Below are positions 1-7,933 of a stretch of 42,539 nt of DNA, one piece after another (the first letter of the stretch is position 1; each line of letters starts with the position of its first letter). Under the pieces are notes generated by a model, which saw only the letters and a list, made by a program, of their open reading frames with translations, searched no databases and was not told where the DNA came from. The stretch is taken from NCBI GenBank assembly GCA_903906315.1, contig CAIVJW010000057.1:1-42539 (forward strand). Direction: 5' to 3'. Made by a program: the position numbers and the translations under genes. The DNA is from an uncultured delta proteobacterium. GTDB lineage: Bacteria; Myxococcota_A; Polyangia; Polyangiales; Polyangiaceae.

Positions 1-698
1 CCGTTGAAGAGGCGCGCCTTGTGAAGGGGAAGGAGCACGACGTTCTTCGCGGCCGCGTCGAGGTAAATCGGGACGGTGAGGTCCTGGCCGTCGACGATCG
101 CGAACTTGCCGTCGGCAGCGATCGGGCTCTTGGCGCTGAACGGCTTGATCTTGCTGTCGTTGACGAAGCAGTAGCCGGTCGTCGGATCCGCCACCGGCTT
201 GGCGCCGCCGGTCTTGAGCGTGCCGGCCACCGTGTCGAACTCGAGGAGCCACGAGAACGTGCCGGTGCCCGTGCCGTAGATCGAGTCGGAGAGCGATCCG
301 AGGGTGCAGGCCGCGTAGTTCGAGGCGATGGCGTTGTTCAGGACCGTCGACATGACGCCCGACGCGAGCGCCGCGGGCTTGGTCAACGTCAGCTGCGAGA
401 TGCGCAGGCCGAACGTCTTCAGGTCCTTGTTGTCGACGAGCGAGACGCAGTTTGAGATCGCCGTCTTGCAGCCCGCGGCCGTGAGGGCACACGCCGCGCC
501 GCTCGAGTTGCCTCCGCCCGCGCCGCCACCGCCCGAGTTGCCTCCGCCCGCGCCGCCACTGCCCGAGTTGCCTCCGCCCGCGCCGCCACCGCCCGAGTTG
601 CCTCCGCCGCCATTGGCCGGCGCGGTGTCCGAGCTGCAACCGGCGAGCGCGCCGACCGCGGCGAGCGCGAAACCAATGATCCTGTTCGACAAGCGCAT
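1..698 (-). CDS. Gly-rich lipoprotein of unknown function (3' end outside window)
   Basis: The reading frame runs off the window's left edge, so only the first 232 codons are visible. The start is the ATG at 698, preceded by GGAGG about 5 nt upstream (703-708). The N-terminus is a lipoprotein signal: MRLSNR, a hydrophobic stretch, and a LAGC lipobox with the acylated Cys at residue 21, so the mature protein should be anchored in the cell envelope. Residues 28-66 are a Gly/Asn/Ser linker made of ten-residue NSGGGGAGGG-type repeats. The following ~165 residues contain Cys (segments such as GCKTAISNC) and look like a compact exported domain, but I recognise no family. Location is well supported; function is unknown. 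Confidence 0.85.
   Translation of the reverse strand, partial: MRLSNRIIGFALAAVGALAGCSSDTAPANGGGGNSGGGGAGGGNSGSGGAGGGNSGGGGAGGGNSSGAACALTAAGCKTAISNCVSLVDNKDLKTFGLRISQLTLTKPAALASGVMSTVLNNAIASNYAACTLGSLSDSIYGTGTGTFSWLLEFDTVAGTLKTGGAKPVADPTTGYCFVNDSKIKPFSAKSPIAADGKFAIVDGQDLTVPIYLDAAAKNVVLLPLHKARLFN
505..608 (-). repeat. 30-bp tandem repeat encoding the Gly-rich linker
   Basis: A 30-bp unit beginning gagttgcctccgcccgcgcc occurs in full at 505-534, 535-564 and 565-594, followed by a partial fourth copy. One copy differs by a single base (CCACC to CCACT at 560), giving NSGSGG instead of NSGGGG. The repeat is in frame with the lipoprotein, so copy-number change would lengthen or shorten the linker without a frameshift. 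Confidence 0.85.
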
Positions 699-730
699 GT
701 ACTCCTCCAAGGGCTCTCGTGGGAGGCGCC

Positions 731-736
731 AGTATA
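731..736 (-). promoter_or_regulatory. -10 box of the Gly-rich lipoprotein gene
   Basis: Read on the minus strand, TATACT lies at 736-731, a good sigma70-type -10 hexamer in very GC-rich surroundings. A weak TTGAGG sits 19 bp further upstream (761-756). A start about 6 nt downstream would give a leader of about 26 nt carrying the GGAGG ribosome site at 703-708. Confidence 0.45.
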
Positions 737-1157
737 GCCGCGGAGCCACCCCGAACCTCAATCCGCAGCGCCCGGCGACCGGGGCGCAACCGCATCGCGG
801 ACGAGCACGGCACGATGGACCTGACGCTCGTCGACGAGGCGGCGAACGACGACGTCGGCGACCTCGTCGACTTCGCCGCGGCGATGGCCGAGGCCAGCGC
901 GGGGGCGCCTCCGTCGCACGGTGGCCCGATCGCACCCGCGTCGCGGCCGAGGCGCGTTCGGGCGCGCGGCGCCGAGCTCACCTGACCTTCCCGGTCGCCT
1001 CGATCGTCGAGCCGGTGCCCGTCGCGCAAGGCTCGCATGCCGCTCACCGCGATGCGGTCCGTCGCGCACGAGGCAGCGCTCGCGAGGCGCTCGCGGCTCG
1101 CTGCCTAACACGGACATCGGGCGGCGCCCTGGCGCGGGTCGGCGCCGATCCGCATGC

Positions 1158-1163
1158 TAGGTT
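1158..1163 (+). promoter_or_regulatory. Extended -10 box, leaderless start predicted
   Basis: TGC-TAGGTT (hexamer at 1158-1163) ends 6 nt before the ATG at 1170. Transcription would begin at or next to the A of the start codon. There is no properly spaced Shine-Dalgarno sequence. Confidence 0.4.
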
Positions 1164-1169
1164 CAGGGC

Positions 1170-1979
1170 ATGACCTCTTCGGCAGACCGCAGGATGGGAC
1201 AGGGGCCGTTCGTCGCCGAACAGCTCCGAACGGGCGATCCGTACGAGCTGTCGCACGGGCACCCCATCTACTGCGCGCCCACCGGCAGCGACGGCACGGG
1301 GCCGAACGGGCTCGGCTTCTCCGTGCTCGACACGGACCCGGCCGTCGTTCGCGCCGGCGTCGACACCGGCCTCAAGCTCGCCGACGGCACGCTGCGCGCG
1401 CCCGATGTCGCCGTGGGCTTCGAGGACGGCGCGGGCACCTGGGCGCGCGCCGCGAAGCTGGCCGTCGAGTACGCCGGTCGCGGGCAGGACGAGGCCGACC
1501 TGCGCGCGAAGATCGAGGAGCTGCTCGACGCCGGCACGCGCTGGGTCTGGGTCGTGCGGCTCGTCGGGTTGCCGCGCGTCGAGGTGCACGAGCGCGGCAG
1601 CGCGGTGCGGACGTTCGCCAAGGGGCAGGCGATCACGGCGCCCGGCGTGCTGCAGAACCCGGTCCCGGTGGCGGCGCTCTTCGACCGCGACGCGGCGCAC
1701 GAGGCGTCGCTCGCGAACCTGCTCCAGCGCAGGGGCTACGCCGACCTCGACGCCGTGCGCGAGGAGGGGCGCGAGGAGGGGCGCGGGGAGGGACGTGAGG
1801 AGGGCGCGCTCGCGGAGGCGCGGGCGGCGATCCTCCGGGTGGGCGCGGCGCGCGGGCTCGTGCTTTCCGATGCGGACCGGCGGCGGATCGAGACGTGCGT
1901 CGAGGTGGCGATGCTCGGGCGGTGGCTCGTGCGCGCGGCGACGGTCGGGGCGGCGGACGAGGTGGTCGGGGGCGGGTGA
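1170..1979 (+). CDS. Uma2-family (DUF820, PD-(D/E)XK-fold) protein with charged C-terminal tail
   Basis: 269 residues. The N-terminal ~180 residues match the Uma2/DUF820 pattern of a predicted restriction-endonuclease-like fold. Visible are YELSHGHPIYCAP, then APDVAV (putative catalytic Asp), LAVEY (putative Glu), a Lys in DLRAKIEELL, and the WVWVVRLVG strand. Such proteins are abundant in cyanobacteria and myxobacteria; their biological role is not established. After GYADLDAVR comes a charged tail built from EEGR-type units, then a helical segment ending in Gly. ATG 1170 fits the -10 box 6 nt upstream; ATG 1194 is an alternative. The flanking DNA is gene-poor, in keeping with an accessory gene. 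Confidence 0.8.
   Translation: MTSSADRRMGQGPFVAEQLRTGDPYELSHGHPIYCAPTGSDGTGPNGLGFSVLDTDPAVVRAGVDTGLKLADGTLRAPDVAVGFEDGAGTWARAAKLAVEYAGRGQDEADLRAKIEELLDAGTRWVWVVRLVGLPRVEVHERGSAVRTFAKGQAITAPGVLQNPVPVAALFDRDAAHEASLANLLQRRGYADLDAVREEGREEGRGEGREEGALAEARAAILRVGAARGLVLSDADRRRIETCVEVAMLGRWLVRAATVGAADEVVGGG
1761..1808 (+). repeat. 12-bp tandem repeat in the Uma2-like gene
   Basis: Four 12-bp units, starting with GAGGAGGGGCGC at 1761, 1773, 1785 and 1797, encode EEGR, EEGR, GEGR, EEGA. The first two units are identical and the others diverged. The product is a short highly charged, Gly-spaced linker between the nuclease-like domain and the C-terminal helix. Confidence 0.75.
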
Positions 1980-2291
1980 CCTCGCCGAAGCTCCTCGACC
2001 ACCCGGCCGAGCGGACGAAGAAGCCCGCCGCGCTCCGGTCGTGGCTGGTCGAGGTGACGGCCTCCTGAGCCGAGGACCGGGCCGCCCGCGACGCGCGCGG
2101 CTCGCTGGCGTGCCTCCTCGACCACGCCTGTGATTCGGAGCACATCCGACGCGCAGCCGAGCCCCGTTCCGGCGTCGGTTCGTCGCGCTCCGCGTGGTAA
2201 CCGTCGCCGTCGTGCTCTCCCGCGCGCCTCGCCCTTCGCGTGCCCCGGGGCACGCCGCGCGAGACGCCGCGCCGTCGGCGGTCTTGCGGCC
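1980..2291. other. Intergenic region, no convincing gene
   Basis: 312 bp between the Uma2-like gene and the kinase. A plus-strand frame of about 30 codons (GTG near 1976 to TGA near 2068, containing SPKLLDHPAERTKK) overlaps the Uma2 stop codon and could be a remnant; I do not recognise it. The kinase reading frame stays open back to about 2130, but that stretch is Arg/Pro-rich and unlike a kinase N-terminus. I see no clear promoter or ribosome site before ATG 2292. Confidence 0.45.
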
Positions 2292-5200
2292 ATGACGTGG
2301 CGGCTCGCCCCGGGCTCGTGCCTCGCCGATCGCTACGACATCGTGCGATCGATCGGCCATGGCGGCCACGGCGTCGTCCACGAGGCCTTCGATCGCGCTG
2401 CCGGTCGCGCGGTCGCGATCAAGACCCTCGATCGTGGCGACCACCGTGGCGTCGGCGACCTGAAGCGTGAGTTTCGCGCCCTCGCGGACCTTCACCACCC
2501 GAACCTGGTCGGTCTGCACGATCTCGTCGCGAGCGACGGACGCTGGTTCTTCACGATGGAGCTGGTCGAGGGGGGCGACTTCCTGGCGCACGTCCGCGCG
2601 GAGGGCGCGGGCGCGCCGGCGTCGTTCGATGAGCCGGCACTGCGTGCGGCCCTCGCAGGCCTCGCGCGCGGCGTGCGCCGCCTGCACGTCGCCGGTCGGT
2701 TGCACTGCGATCTGAAGCCGTCGAACGTGCTCGTGACCCCGGCCGGGCGCGTGGTCGTGCTCGACCTCGGCCAGGCGCTCGACCTCGAGCCGACCGGGCG
2801 GCGCCGCTCGTCGGGCTACGACCGCGTGGGTACGCCAGCGTACATTGCCCCGGAACAGGTGGTGGGGGCGCCGCCGTCGGCGGCGACGGACTGGTACGCG
2901 GTCGGCGTCATGCTCTTCGAGGCGCTGACGGGGCGTTTGCCGTTCGAGGGCGCGGACCTTGCGCGCCAGATCCTCGCGCGGCTGCAGGCCGAGCCCGCCG
3001 CGCCGTCGTCGATCGCGCCTCGGGTCCCCGCCGATCTCGACGCACTGTGCATCGCGCTCCTCCGTCGCGATCCCGCCGATCGCCCCGAGGGCAGCGACAT
3101 CGCCCGCCGGCTCGCGATCGGTGACGACGAGCCGGCCCAGGTCGCGTCGCTCCCCCCGCGCTTCGTCGGTCGCGCGGCCGAGCTCGAGGCGCTGTCGGAC
3201 GTCCTCGCGTCGGTCGAAGCCGGGCGCTCCGCCGTCGTGTGGCTCCGCGGCGCGTCCGGGATGGGCAAGACGGCGCTCGCCGCGCGCTTTCTGGAGATCG
3301 CGGAGGCGCGCGGCGCGCTCGTCTTGAGGGGTCGGTGCCACGAGCGCGAGTCGGTGCCCTACAAGGCGCTCGACGGCCTCGTCGACGATCTCGCGGGCGT
3401 CCTGCGCCGGCGCCCCGCGAACGAGCTCGAGGCCCTGCTCCCACCCGAGGTCGGGCTGCTCGCCCGCCTGTTTCCCGTGCTGGCGCCGATCGCCCGCCTG
3501 GGCTCGTCTCCGCCGGTGCTCCCGATCCCCGACGTCGTCGAGCTGAAGCACCGCGCGGTCGTGGCGCTCCGTGAGCTCTGCGCGCGCCTCGCCGCGACGG
3601 CGTCGGTCGTGCTCCACGTCGACGACCTGCACTGGGGCGACGTCGACAGCGCCGCCATGGTCGCCGAGCTGATCGGCCCGCTCACGAGCGAACGGGTCTG
3701 CTTCCTCGGGTCGTTCCGCAGCGAGGAGGCCGAGTCGAGCGCGTGCCTGCGCGCCGTCCTCGAGGCGCGGGCGGGGCCTCTCGGCGGCGCAGCCGACCTC
3801 GTCGTCGGGCCGTTCGAGGCGACGGACGCGCGCGCGCTCGTGAACGCAGAGTCGGGCGTGTCGCCCCTCGACGGGGTCACCGTGGACGCGATCGTCGCCG
3901 AGGCGGGGGGTTGCCCGCTATTTCTGGTCGAGCTCGCGCGCGCGAGCGCGGCGCGCGGCGAAGCGATCGCGGTGGAGGCGACGGTCTCGATCGACCGGGT
4001 GCTCGCCGCGCGGTTCGATCGGTTGCCGCGCGACGCGGCGTCGCTGCTCGACGTCCTGGCGGTCGCCGGCGGGCCGGTGCCGCGGCGCGCGGCGCTCGAG
4101 GCCGCTGGGGTCGAGGAACGCGCCCTCGCGGTGCTCGGCGCCGAGCGGATCGCGCGAAGCCACGGCGGCGATCAGCGCGCCTCGATCGAGGCCTACCACG
4201 ACCGCGTCCGCGAGGCCGCGCTGCGGAGGCTCGACCCGGCGGCGCGGAGGGCGACGCACCGTCGCCTCGCCGATGCGCTGGCCGCCTCGGGATCGGCCGA
4301 CCCCGAGACGATCATGGCGCACCTGCGCGAGGGCGGTGAGCCCGCGCGTGCCGGAGCGTACGCCGAGATCGCAGCGCGCGACGCGCGGAGTGCGCTCGCC
4401 TTCGATCGCGCCGCGCGGCTCTACGAGGCCGCGATCGCGCTCCAAACTGCGGGGCGCTTCCGGCACGAGCTGCACGCGGCCCTCGGCGATGCGCTCGCGG
4501 CCGCGGGCCGGGGCGCCGACGCCGCGCGCGCGTACCTCGACGCGGCGTCCGCGGGCGGCCCGGCGCTCGAGCTGCGGCGGCGCGCCGCAGAGCAGCTCCT
4601 GCGCAGCGGTCGCGTGGACGAGGGGCTGGTCATGATGCGCACGGTCCTCGGCTCGGTCGGCGAGTCGCTGCCGGGGTCGCCGGCGGTCGCGCTCGCGTCG
4701 CTGGGGGTGCGCCGGGCGCGCCTGTGGCTCCGTGGCCTCGACTTCGTGCCGCGCGCCGAGGCGGACGTGCCCGCGGCCGCGCTCGCGCGCATCGATGCGT
4801 GCTGGTCGGTGACCGTCGGCCTCACCGCCGTCGACATGATCCGCGCGATGGACTTCGCCGCGCGCAGCCTGCTCTTGTCGCTCGACGCCGGCGAGTCGCA
4901 CCGCGTGGCGCGCGCGATGGCCTTCGAGACGGCGTTCTCCGCCTTCCTCGGCGATCGCGCGCGCACCGAGGCGCTCGTCGAACGCACCCACGAGCTCGCC
5001 GACCGCCTCGGCAGCGATCACGTGCACGGCCTCGTCGACATCGGCCACGCCGTGCTTTGCAGCTCGACGGGCCGCTTCGCTCGCGCGATCGAGCTCTGGG
5101 ACCGGGCCGAGCGGGCGTTCCGCGACCGCTGCGTCGGCGTGGCGTGGGAGCTCGTCACCACGCAGCTCCTCACGTCGTGGTCCTTGTTCTTCCTGGGGCG

Positions 5201-5930
5201 GTTGCGCGAGCTCGCTCGGCGCGTGCCCGAGATCCTGGGCGCGGCTGAGCGTCGCGCCGACCGCTACGCGACGGCCGTGCTCGCCGCCAGCGCGGCCTGG
5301 GTCGCGCTGATCGAAGGCGACGCTCCGGGGGCGCGGCGGACCGTGGACGACGCGCTCGCCGGCTGGTCCGTCGCCGGCTTCCACATCCAGCACCTGGTCG
5401 GGCTGCTCGCGCACACGTACCTCGACCGCTACCTCGGCGACGAGGCCGCGGCCTTCCGCCGTTTTCGCGCGTGCCACGGCGCGCTGCGGAGGTCGTTGCT
5501 GCTCGAGACGCAGGGCAACCGGATCACGGCCTCCTACGAGCGAGGGGCGGTCGCCGTCGCGGCGGCGTCACGCGGCGTTGCGTGGGGCGCCGCCCGGGCG
5601 GCGTGGGGCGCCGTTCGCGTGCTCGAGCGCGAGCGCGCGGCCTACCCCTCCGCCTACGCCGAGCAGCTGCGCGGCGGCCTCGCCGCGATCGCGGGCGACC
5701 CCGCCGGTGCTCGGCGCCACCTCGAGCGCGCCATCGAGCTCTTCGATGCGCACGACATGGCGCTCTACGCCGCGTCGACGTCGCGGCGCCTCGGCGAGCT
5801 CTCCGGCGGTGGCGCTGGTCGCGCGCGCGTCGCCGAGGCCGACGCGCGCCTCCGGGCCGAGGGCGTCGTGGACCCGCGGTGCTTCGCCCGCCTCCTCGCC
5901 CCGCGGCTTTTCGGCGTGGCCGAGGGCTGA
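2292..5930 (+). CDS. Ser/Thr protein kinase fused to AAA ATPase and helical repeats (PknK-like)
   Basis: 1212 residues from ATG 2292, just ahead of the kinase fold. Residues ~15-290 form a Hanks-type kinase: Gly loop GHGGHG (22-27), VAIK with Lys44, catalytic loop HCDLKPSN (138-145), DLG (158-160) and TPAYIAPEQ. The usual HRD Arg is Cys139 and DFG is DLG, so it is a non-RD kinase that keeps the catalytic Asp, Lys and Asn. Then comes an AAA/NACHT-like ATPase: Walker A GASGMGKT (320-327) and Walker B VLHVDDLHW (440-448). The last ~500 residues are Ala/Arg-rich helices resembling TPR-type repeats. This architecture is common in myxobacteria and is usually viewed as a cytoplasmic signal integrator; its substrate and stimulus are unknown. 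Confidence 0.9.
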   Translation: MTWRLAPGSCLADRYDIVRSIGHGGHGVVHEAFDRAAGRAVAIKTLDRGDHRGVGDLKREFRALADLHHPNLVGLHDLVASDGRWFFTMELVEGGDFLAHVRAEGAGAPASFDEPALRAALAGLARGVRRLHVAGRLHCDLKPSNVLVTPAGRVVVLDLGQALDLEPTGRRRSSGYDRVGTPAYIAPEQVVGAPPSAATDWYAVGVMLFEALTGRLPFEGADLARQILARLQAEPAAPSSIAPRVPADLDALCIALLRRDPADRPEGSDIARRLAIGDDEPAQVASLPPRFVGRAAELEALSDVLASVEAGRSAVVWLRGASGMGKTALAARFLEIAEARGALVLRGRCHERESVPYKALDGLVDDLAGVLRRRPANELEALLPPEVGLLARLFPVLAPIARLGSSPPVLPIPDVVELKHRAVVALRELCARLAATASVVLHVDDLHWGDVDSAAMVAELIGPLTSERVCFLGSFRSEEAESSACLRAVLEARAGPLGGAADLVVGPFEATDARALVNAESGVSPLDGVTVDAIVAEAGGCPLFLVELARASAARGEAIAVEATVSIDRVLAARFDRLPRDAASLLDVLAVAGGPVPRRAALEAAGVEERALAVLGAERIARSHGGDQRASIEAYHDRVREAALRRLDPAARRATHRRLADALAASGSADPETIMAHLREGGEPARAGAYAEIAARDARSALAFDRAARLYEAAIALQTAGRFRHELHAALGDALAAAGRGADAARAYLDAASAGGPALELRRRAAEQLLRSGRVDEGLVMMRTVLGSVGESLPGSPAVALASLGVRRARLWLRGLDFVPRAEADVPAAALARIDACWSVTVGLTAVDMIRAMDFAARSLLLSLDAGESHRVARAMAFETAFSAFLGDRARTEALVERTHELADRLGSDHVHGLVDIGHAVLCSSTGRFARAIELWDRAERAFRDRCVGVAWELVTTQLLTSWSLFFLGRLRELARRVPEILGAAERRADRYATAVLAASAAWVALIEGDAPGARRTVDDALAGWSVAGFHIQHLVGLLAHTYLDRYLGDEAAAFRRFRACHGALRRSLLLETQGNRITASYERGAVAVAAASRGVAWGAARAAWGAVRVLERERAAYPSAYAEQLRGGLAAIAGDPAGARRHLERAIELFDAHDMALYAASTSRRLGELSGGGAGRARVAEADARLRAEGVVDPRCFARLLAPRLFGVAEG

Positions 5931-6098
5931 CGCGCGCGCCCGCGCGGCGCCCCGCGTCGCAGGACCCGAGGCGCGCGATCGGCGGCGCGAAAGCGGTCGC
6001 GCGCACGGAGGCCCGTGCCGCCACGGAGGGCCTCGTGCTCGGGCTGCCCGTGCCCTGCGCGGCGACCCGGGACCGGGCCGGGGGCGTCGGGCTTGCCG

Positions 6099-6599
6099 TC
6101 AGTCCTCGTCGGTGACCCAGCAGAGGCCCGCGCGCGGTCCGTCGACCACGGCGATGCCGGTGTCGAAGGTCGCGCTCGTGAGCGGCTTCCACGATCCCGT
6201 CCACGTCGAGTCGACGTCCTCGTCGTCGAGGACCGGCGTGTTCGTGAAGCACCGCGCCTGCGCGCCGAAGAGGTCGAGGAAGCGGCGCGCGAAGCCGCCC
6301 GCGTCCTCCTCGGACATGATCGACGCGTTCATCCCGAGGTCGCGGGCGAAGACGCGGCTGAGCAGGCGCTGGGCGTCGTCGCGGCTCACCGCGATCCAGT
6401 CGTCGCCGAGCGGCGACCCGCCGACCCGGACCGCCAGCGCGTCGAGGACCACGGGCTCGGGCGTCGGCGCGGCCAGGTCGACGAAGTCCATGAGCACCTG
6501 GCCGCAGTCGCGTCGCGCGCCAAGCTCCAGGGACAAGCGCGAGAACTCGCGGTCGGTTCGGGAGACGAGCGAGGCGGCGCGGAGAGAGGCCATGGTCAT
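6099..6599 (-). CDS. Hypothetical protein, 166 residues
   Basis: The frame from ATG 6599 (MTMASLRAA) to TGA 6101-6099 has strong GC3 bias and a balanced composition, unlike the Arg-rich shadow frames around it. Visible elements include DDWIAVSRDDAQRLLSRVF, a segment rich in Asp/Glu near NTPVLDDEDVDSTWTGSW, and an acidic end, CWVTDED. No signal peptide, membrane segment or family is recognised; it is probably a cytoplasmic lineage-specific protein. ATG 6593 is an equally possible start. It is divergent from the CBM9-like lipoprotein gene. Confidence 0.65.
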   Translation of the reverse strand: MTMASLRAASLVSRTDREFSRLSLELGARRDCGQVLMDFVDLAAPTPEPVVLDALAVRVGGSPLGDDWIAVSRDDAQRLLSRVFARDLGMNASIMSEEDAGGFARRFLDLFGAQARCFTNTPVLDDEDVDSTWTGSWKPLTSATFDTGIAVVDGPRAGLCWVTDED

Positions 6600-6689
6600 G
6601 GCTTCGCAGAGAAGCCGCCCCGAGGTCAATTCCGTGGTCGAACCGGCGGCCCGCGGGCCGTCCGCGGCGTGGCGCGCCGGGGCGGGTGC

Positions 6690-6695
6690 TAGCCT
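6690..6695 (+). promoter_or_regulatory. -10 box, leaderless start predicted
   Basis: TAGCCT (in context GTGCTAGCCT) lies 9 nt before the ATG at 6705, with no ribosome site between. The same hexamer at the same distance precedes the CRTAC1-type gene. Confidence 0.35.
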
Positions 6696-6704
6696 CGCGC
6701 GGCC

Positions 6705-7559
6705 ATGCCCCGCACGCCGATCGACCCTTCCCTGCGGTCTGCGCCGCTCCGCGCGGTAGCCTTCGCGATCGCGGCCTCCGCGTGCGGAGGGCGAGGGTGC
6801 GGGGATCGCGCGCCCGCTCCGACGCCGGCCGCCGTCGCCCCGTCCGCGACGGCGCGCGCCGCGCCGATCCGCCCCGCCGTGGTGGTCCCGAGGGCGGGGG
6901 CGGCGCTCGCGATCGACGGCAAGAACGAGGAGCCCGCGTGGATGGGATCGGGTCGCACCGGGCCCTTCGTGGACGCGGCCGGCGTGATCGGGCGGCCCTA
7001 CTCCGACGCGAGGCTGCTCTGGGACGATCGAAACCTCTACCTGACGCTCTACGCGGCCGACCACGACATCGAGGCCCGCAGCAAGGAGCACGACGGCCCG
7101 CTCGCCGACGACGACTCGTTCACGGTGCGGCTCGCGCCCCTCGGCGCCGGCGCGCCGGAGGCTGGGGCGGCGGCCTTCCTGCTCGTCGCCGCGCCGAACG
7201 GAGCGATCGCCGACGCGCGCGAGGCGCCCGGCGGGGCTCGTGATCCGGGCTGGGAGAGCCACGCCGTGGTCGCGGTCGACGCCGACGGGACCGTGAACCG
7301 GCCCGAGGACGAGGACGAGGAGTGGATCGTCGAGATCGCGCTGCCCTGGGCGTCGCTCGGCGTCACGCCGTCGCCCGGGCTGCGCCTCTCGGCGCGCTTC
7401 GGGCGCTGCGACGTGCCGCGAGGGTCGGCGCGGCGGTGCTCGGTGTGGGGCGAGGCGTCGGCGGGCGAGATCGTGCTCGGCCCGGAGGTCTCGACGCCCC
7501 CGCCGGCGCCCGCGACCCCGCCGGCGCGGCCGCGCGCGCGGGTGGGGCCGGCCAAGTGA
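6705..7559 (+). CDS. CBM9-like (carbohydrate-binding family 9) exported lipoprotein
   Basis: 284 residues. The N-terminus has a basic region, a hydrophobic run (AVAFAIAA) and SAC with Cys27, a plausible though imperfect lipobox. An Ala/Pro linker leads to a domain from about residue 65 with the CBM9-like order: ALAIDGKNEEPAW, a FVDAAG strand, ARLLWDDRNLYLTLYAAD, a DDSFTVRL strand, then EEWIVEIALPWASLG and a final basic/Pro tail. CBM9-like domains are beta-sandwiches found in exported sugar-binding and redox proteins; no catalytic domain is attached. Its likely place is the periplasm or envelope; the ligand is unknown. It sits among small genes of unknown function. Confidence 0.75.
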   Translation: MPRTPIDPSLRSAPLRAVAFAIAASACGGRGCGDRAPAPTPAAVAPSATARAAPIRPAVVVPRAGAALAIDGKNEEPAWMGSGRTGPFVDAAGVIGRPYSDARLLWDDRNLYLTLYAADHDIEARSKEHDGPLADDDSFTVRLAPLGAGAPEAGAAAFLLVAAPNGAIADAREAPGGARDPGWESHAVVAVDADGTVNRPEDEDEEWIVEIALPWASLGVTPSPGLRLSARFGRCDVPRGSARRCSVWGEASAGEIVLGPEVSTPPPAPATPPARPRARVGPAK

Positions 7560-7580
7560 CGGCGTGGCCTGGCGCGGCGG

Positions 7581-7889
7581 TCAGCGCGCCGTGCGGCGCA
7601 GCTCGGTGAACCAGTCGCCGAGCGACGGGAACGCGATCGCCTCGGGCTGCGGCAGCGGCTCGCGCTTGCCCGACCGGGTGAGCGTGACCACGAACACGCG
7701 CGGGTCCGCGCCGCTCGTCGCGAACAGGACCTCGTGGCGGTCGACCCGCCGGGCGACGGCTCGGCAGTGCCGATCGTAGAGCGGGTGCCCCGCCGCGACC
7801 TCGACCTCGAGCTCGGCGACGAGCTCGGCCGCCTCGGCGCCCGGCGGCTCCCACGGGTGCAGCAGCTCCACCACCTCGTCACGCGGCAT
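7581..7889 (-). CDS. Hypothetical protein, 102 residues
   Basis: A small soluble protein beginning MPRDEVVELLHPWEPP. It contains LVAELEVEVAAGHPLYDRHC, VLFATSGADPRVFVVTLT and ends FPSLGDWFTELRRTAR. The order helix, charged strand, Val/Thr-rich strand, helix suggests a compact alpha/beta fold. I recognise no family. The start is supported by a -10-like TAGCAT 6 nt upstream of ATG 7889. It converges on the CBM9-like gene with 21 bp between stop codons, and the 180-residue unknown gene lies upstream on the same strand. Confidence 0.7.
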   Translation of the reverse strand: MPRDEVVELLHPWEPPGAEAAELVAELEVEVAAGHPLYDRHCRAVARRVDRHEVLFATSGADPRVFVVTLTRSGKREPLPQPEAIAFPSLGDWFTELRRTAR

Positions 7890-7895
7890 GGGGGC

Positions 7896-7901
7896 ATGCT
7901 A
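7896..7901 (-). promoter_or_regulatory. -10 box, leaderless start predicted
   Basis: On the minus strand TAGCAT (7901-7896) ends 6 nt before the ATG at 7889; no Shine-Dalgarno sequence fits in the remaining space. Confidence 0.4.
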
Positions 7902-7933
7902 CCTCATCGCGGCGCGCCCGGCGGCGGCGTGGC

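Larger units (their letters stand above)
699..1169. other. Intergenic region, no convincing gene
   Basis: This 471-bp gap separates the divergent lipoprotein and Uma2-like genes. It holds the lipoprotein promoter at its left end and the Uma2 -10 box at its right end. A 56-codon plus-strand frame, ATG 815 to stop 985, has strongly GC-biased third positions and an acidic start (MDLTLVDEAANDD), so it could be a small gene or a remnant. It has no ribosome site and no family I recognise. Nothing else is evident. Confidence 0.5.

Noticed and set aside
815-985. 56-codon plus-strand frame MDLTLVDEAANDD...
   Set aside because: Good GC3 but no ribosome site, no -10 box and no family; kept only as a note in the intergenic entry.
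1044-3632. Long minus-strand open frame of about 862 codons across the Uma2-like gene and the kinase
   Set aside because: Antisense to two recognisable genes, low-complexity Arg/Asp/His/Glu composition and no motif.
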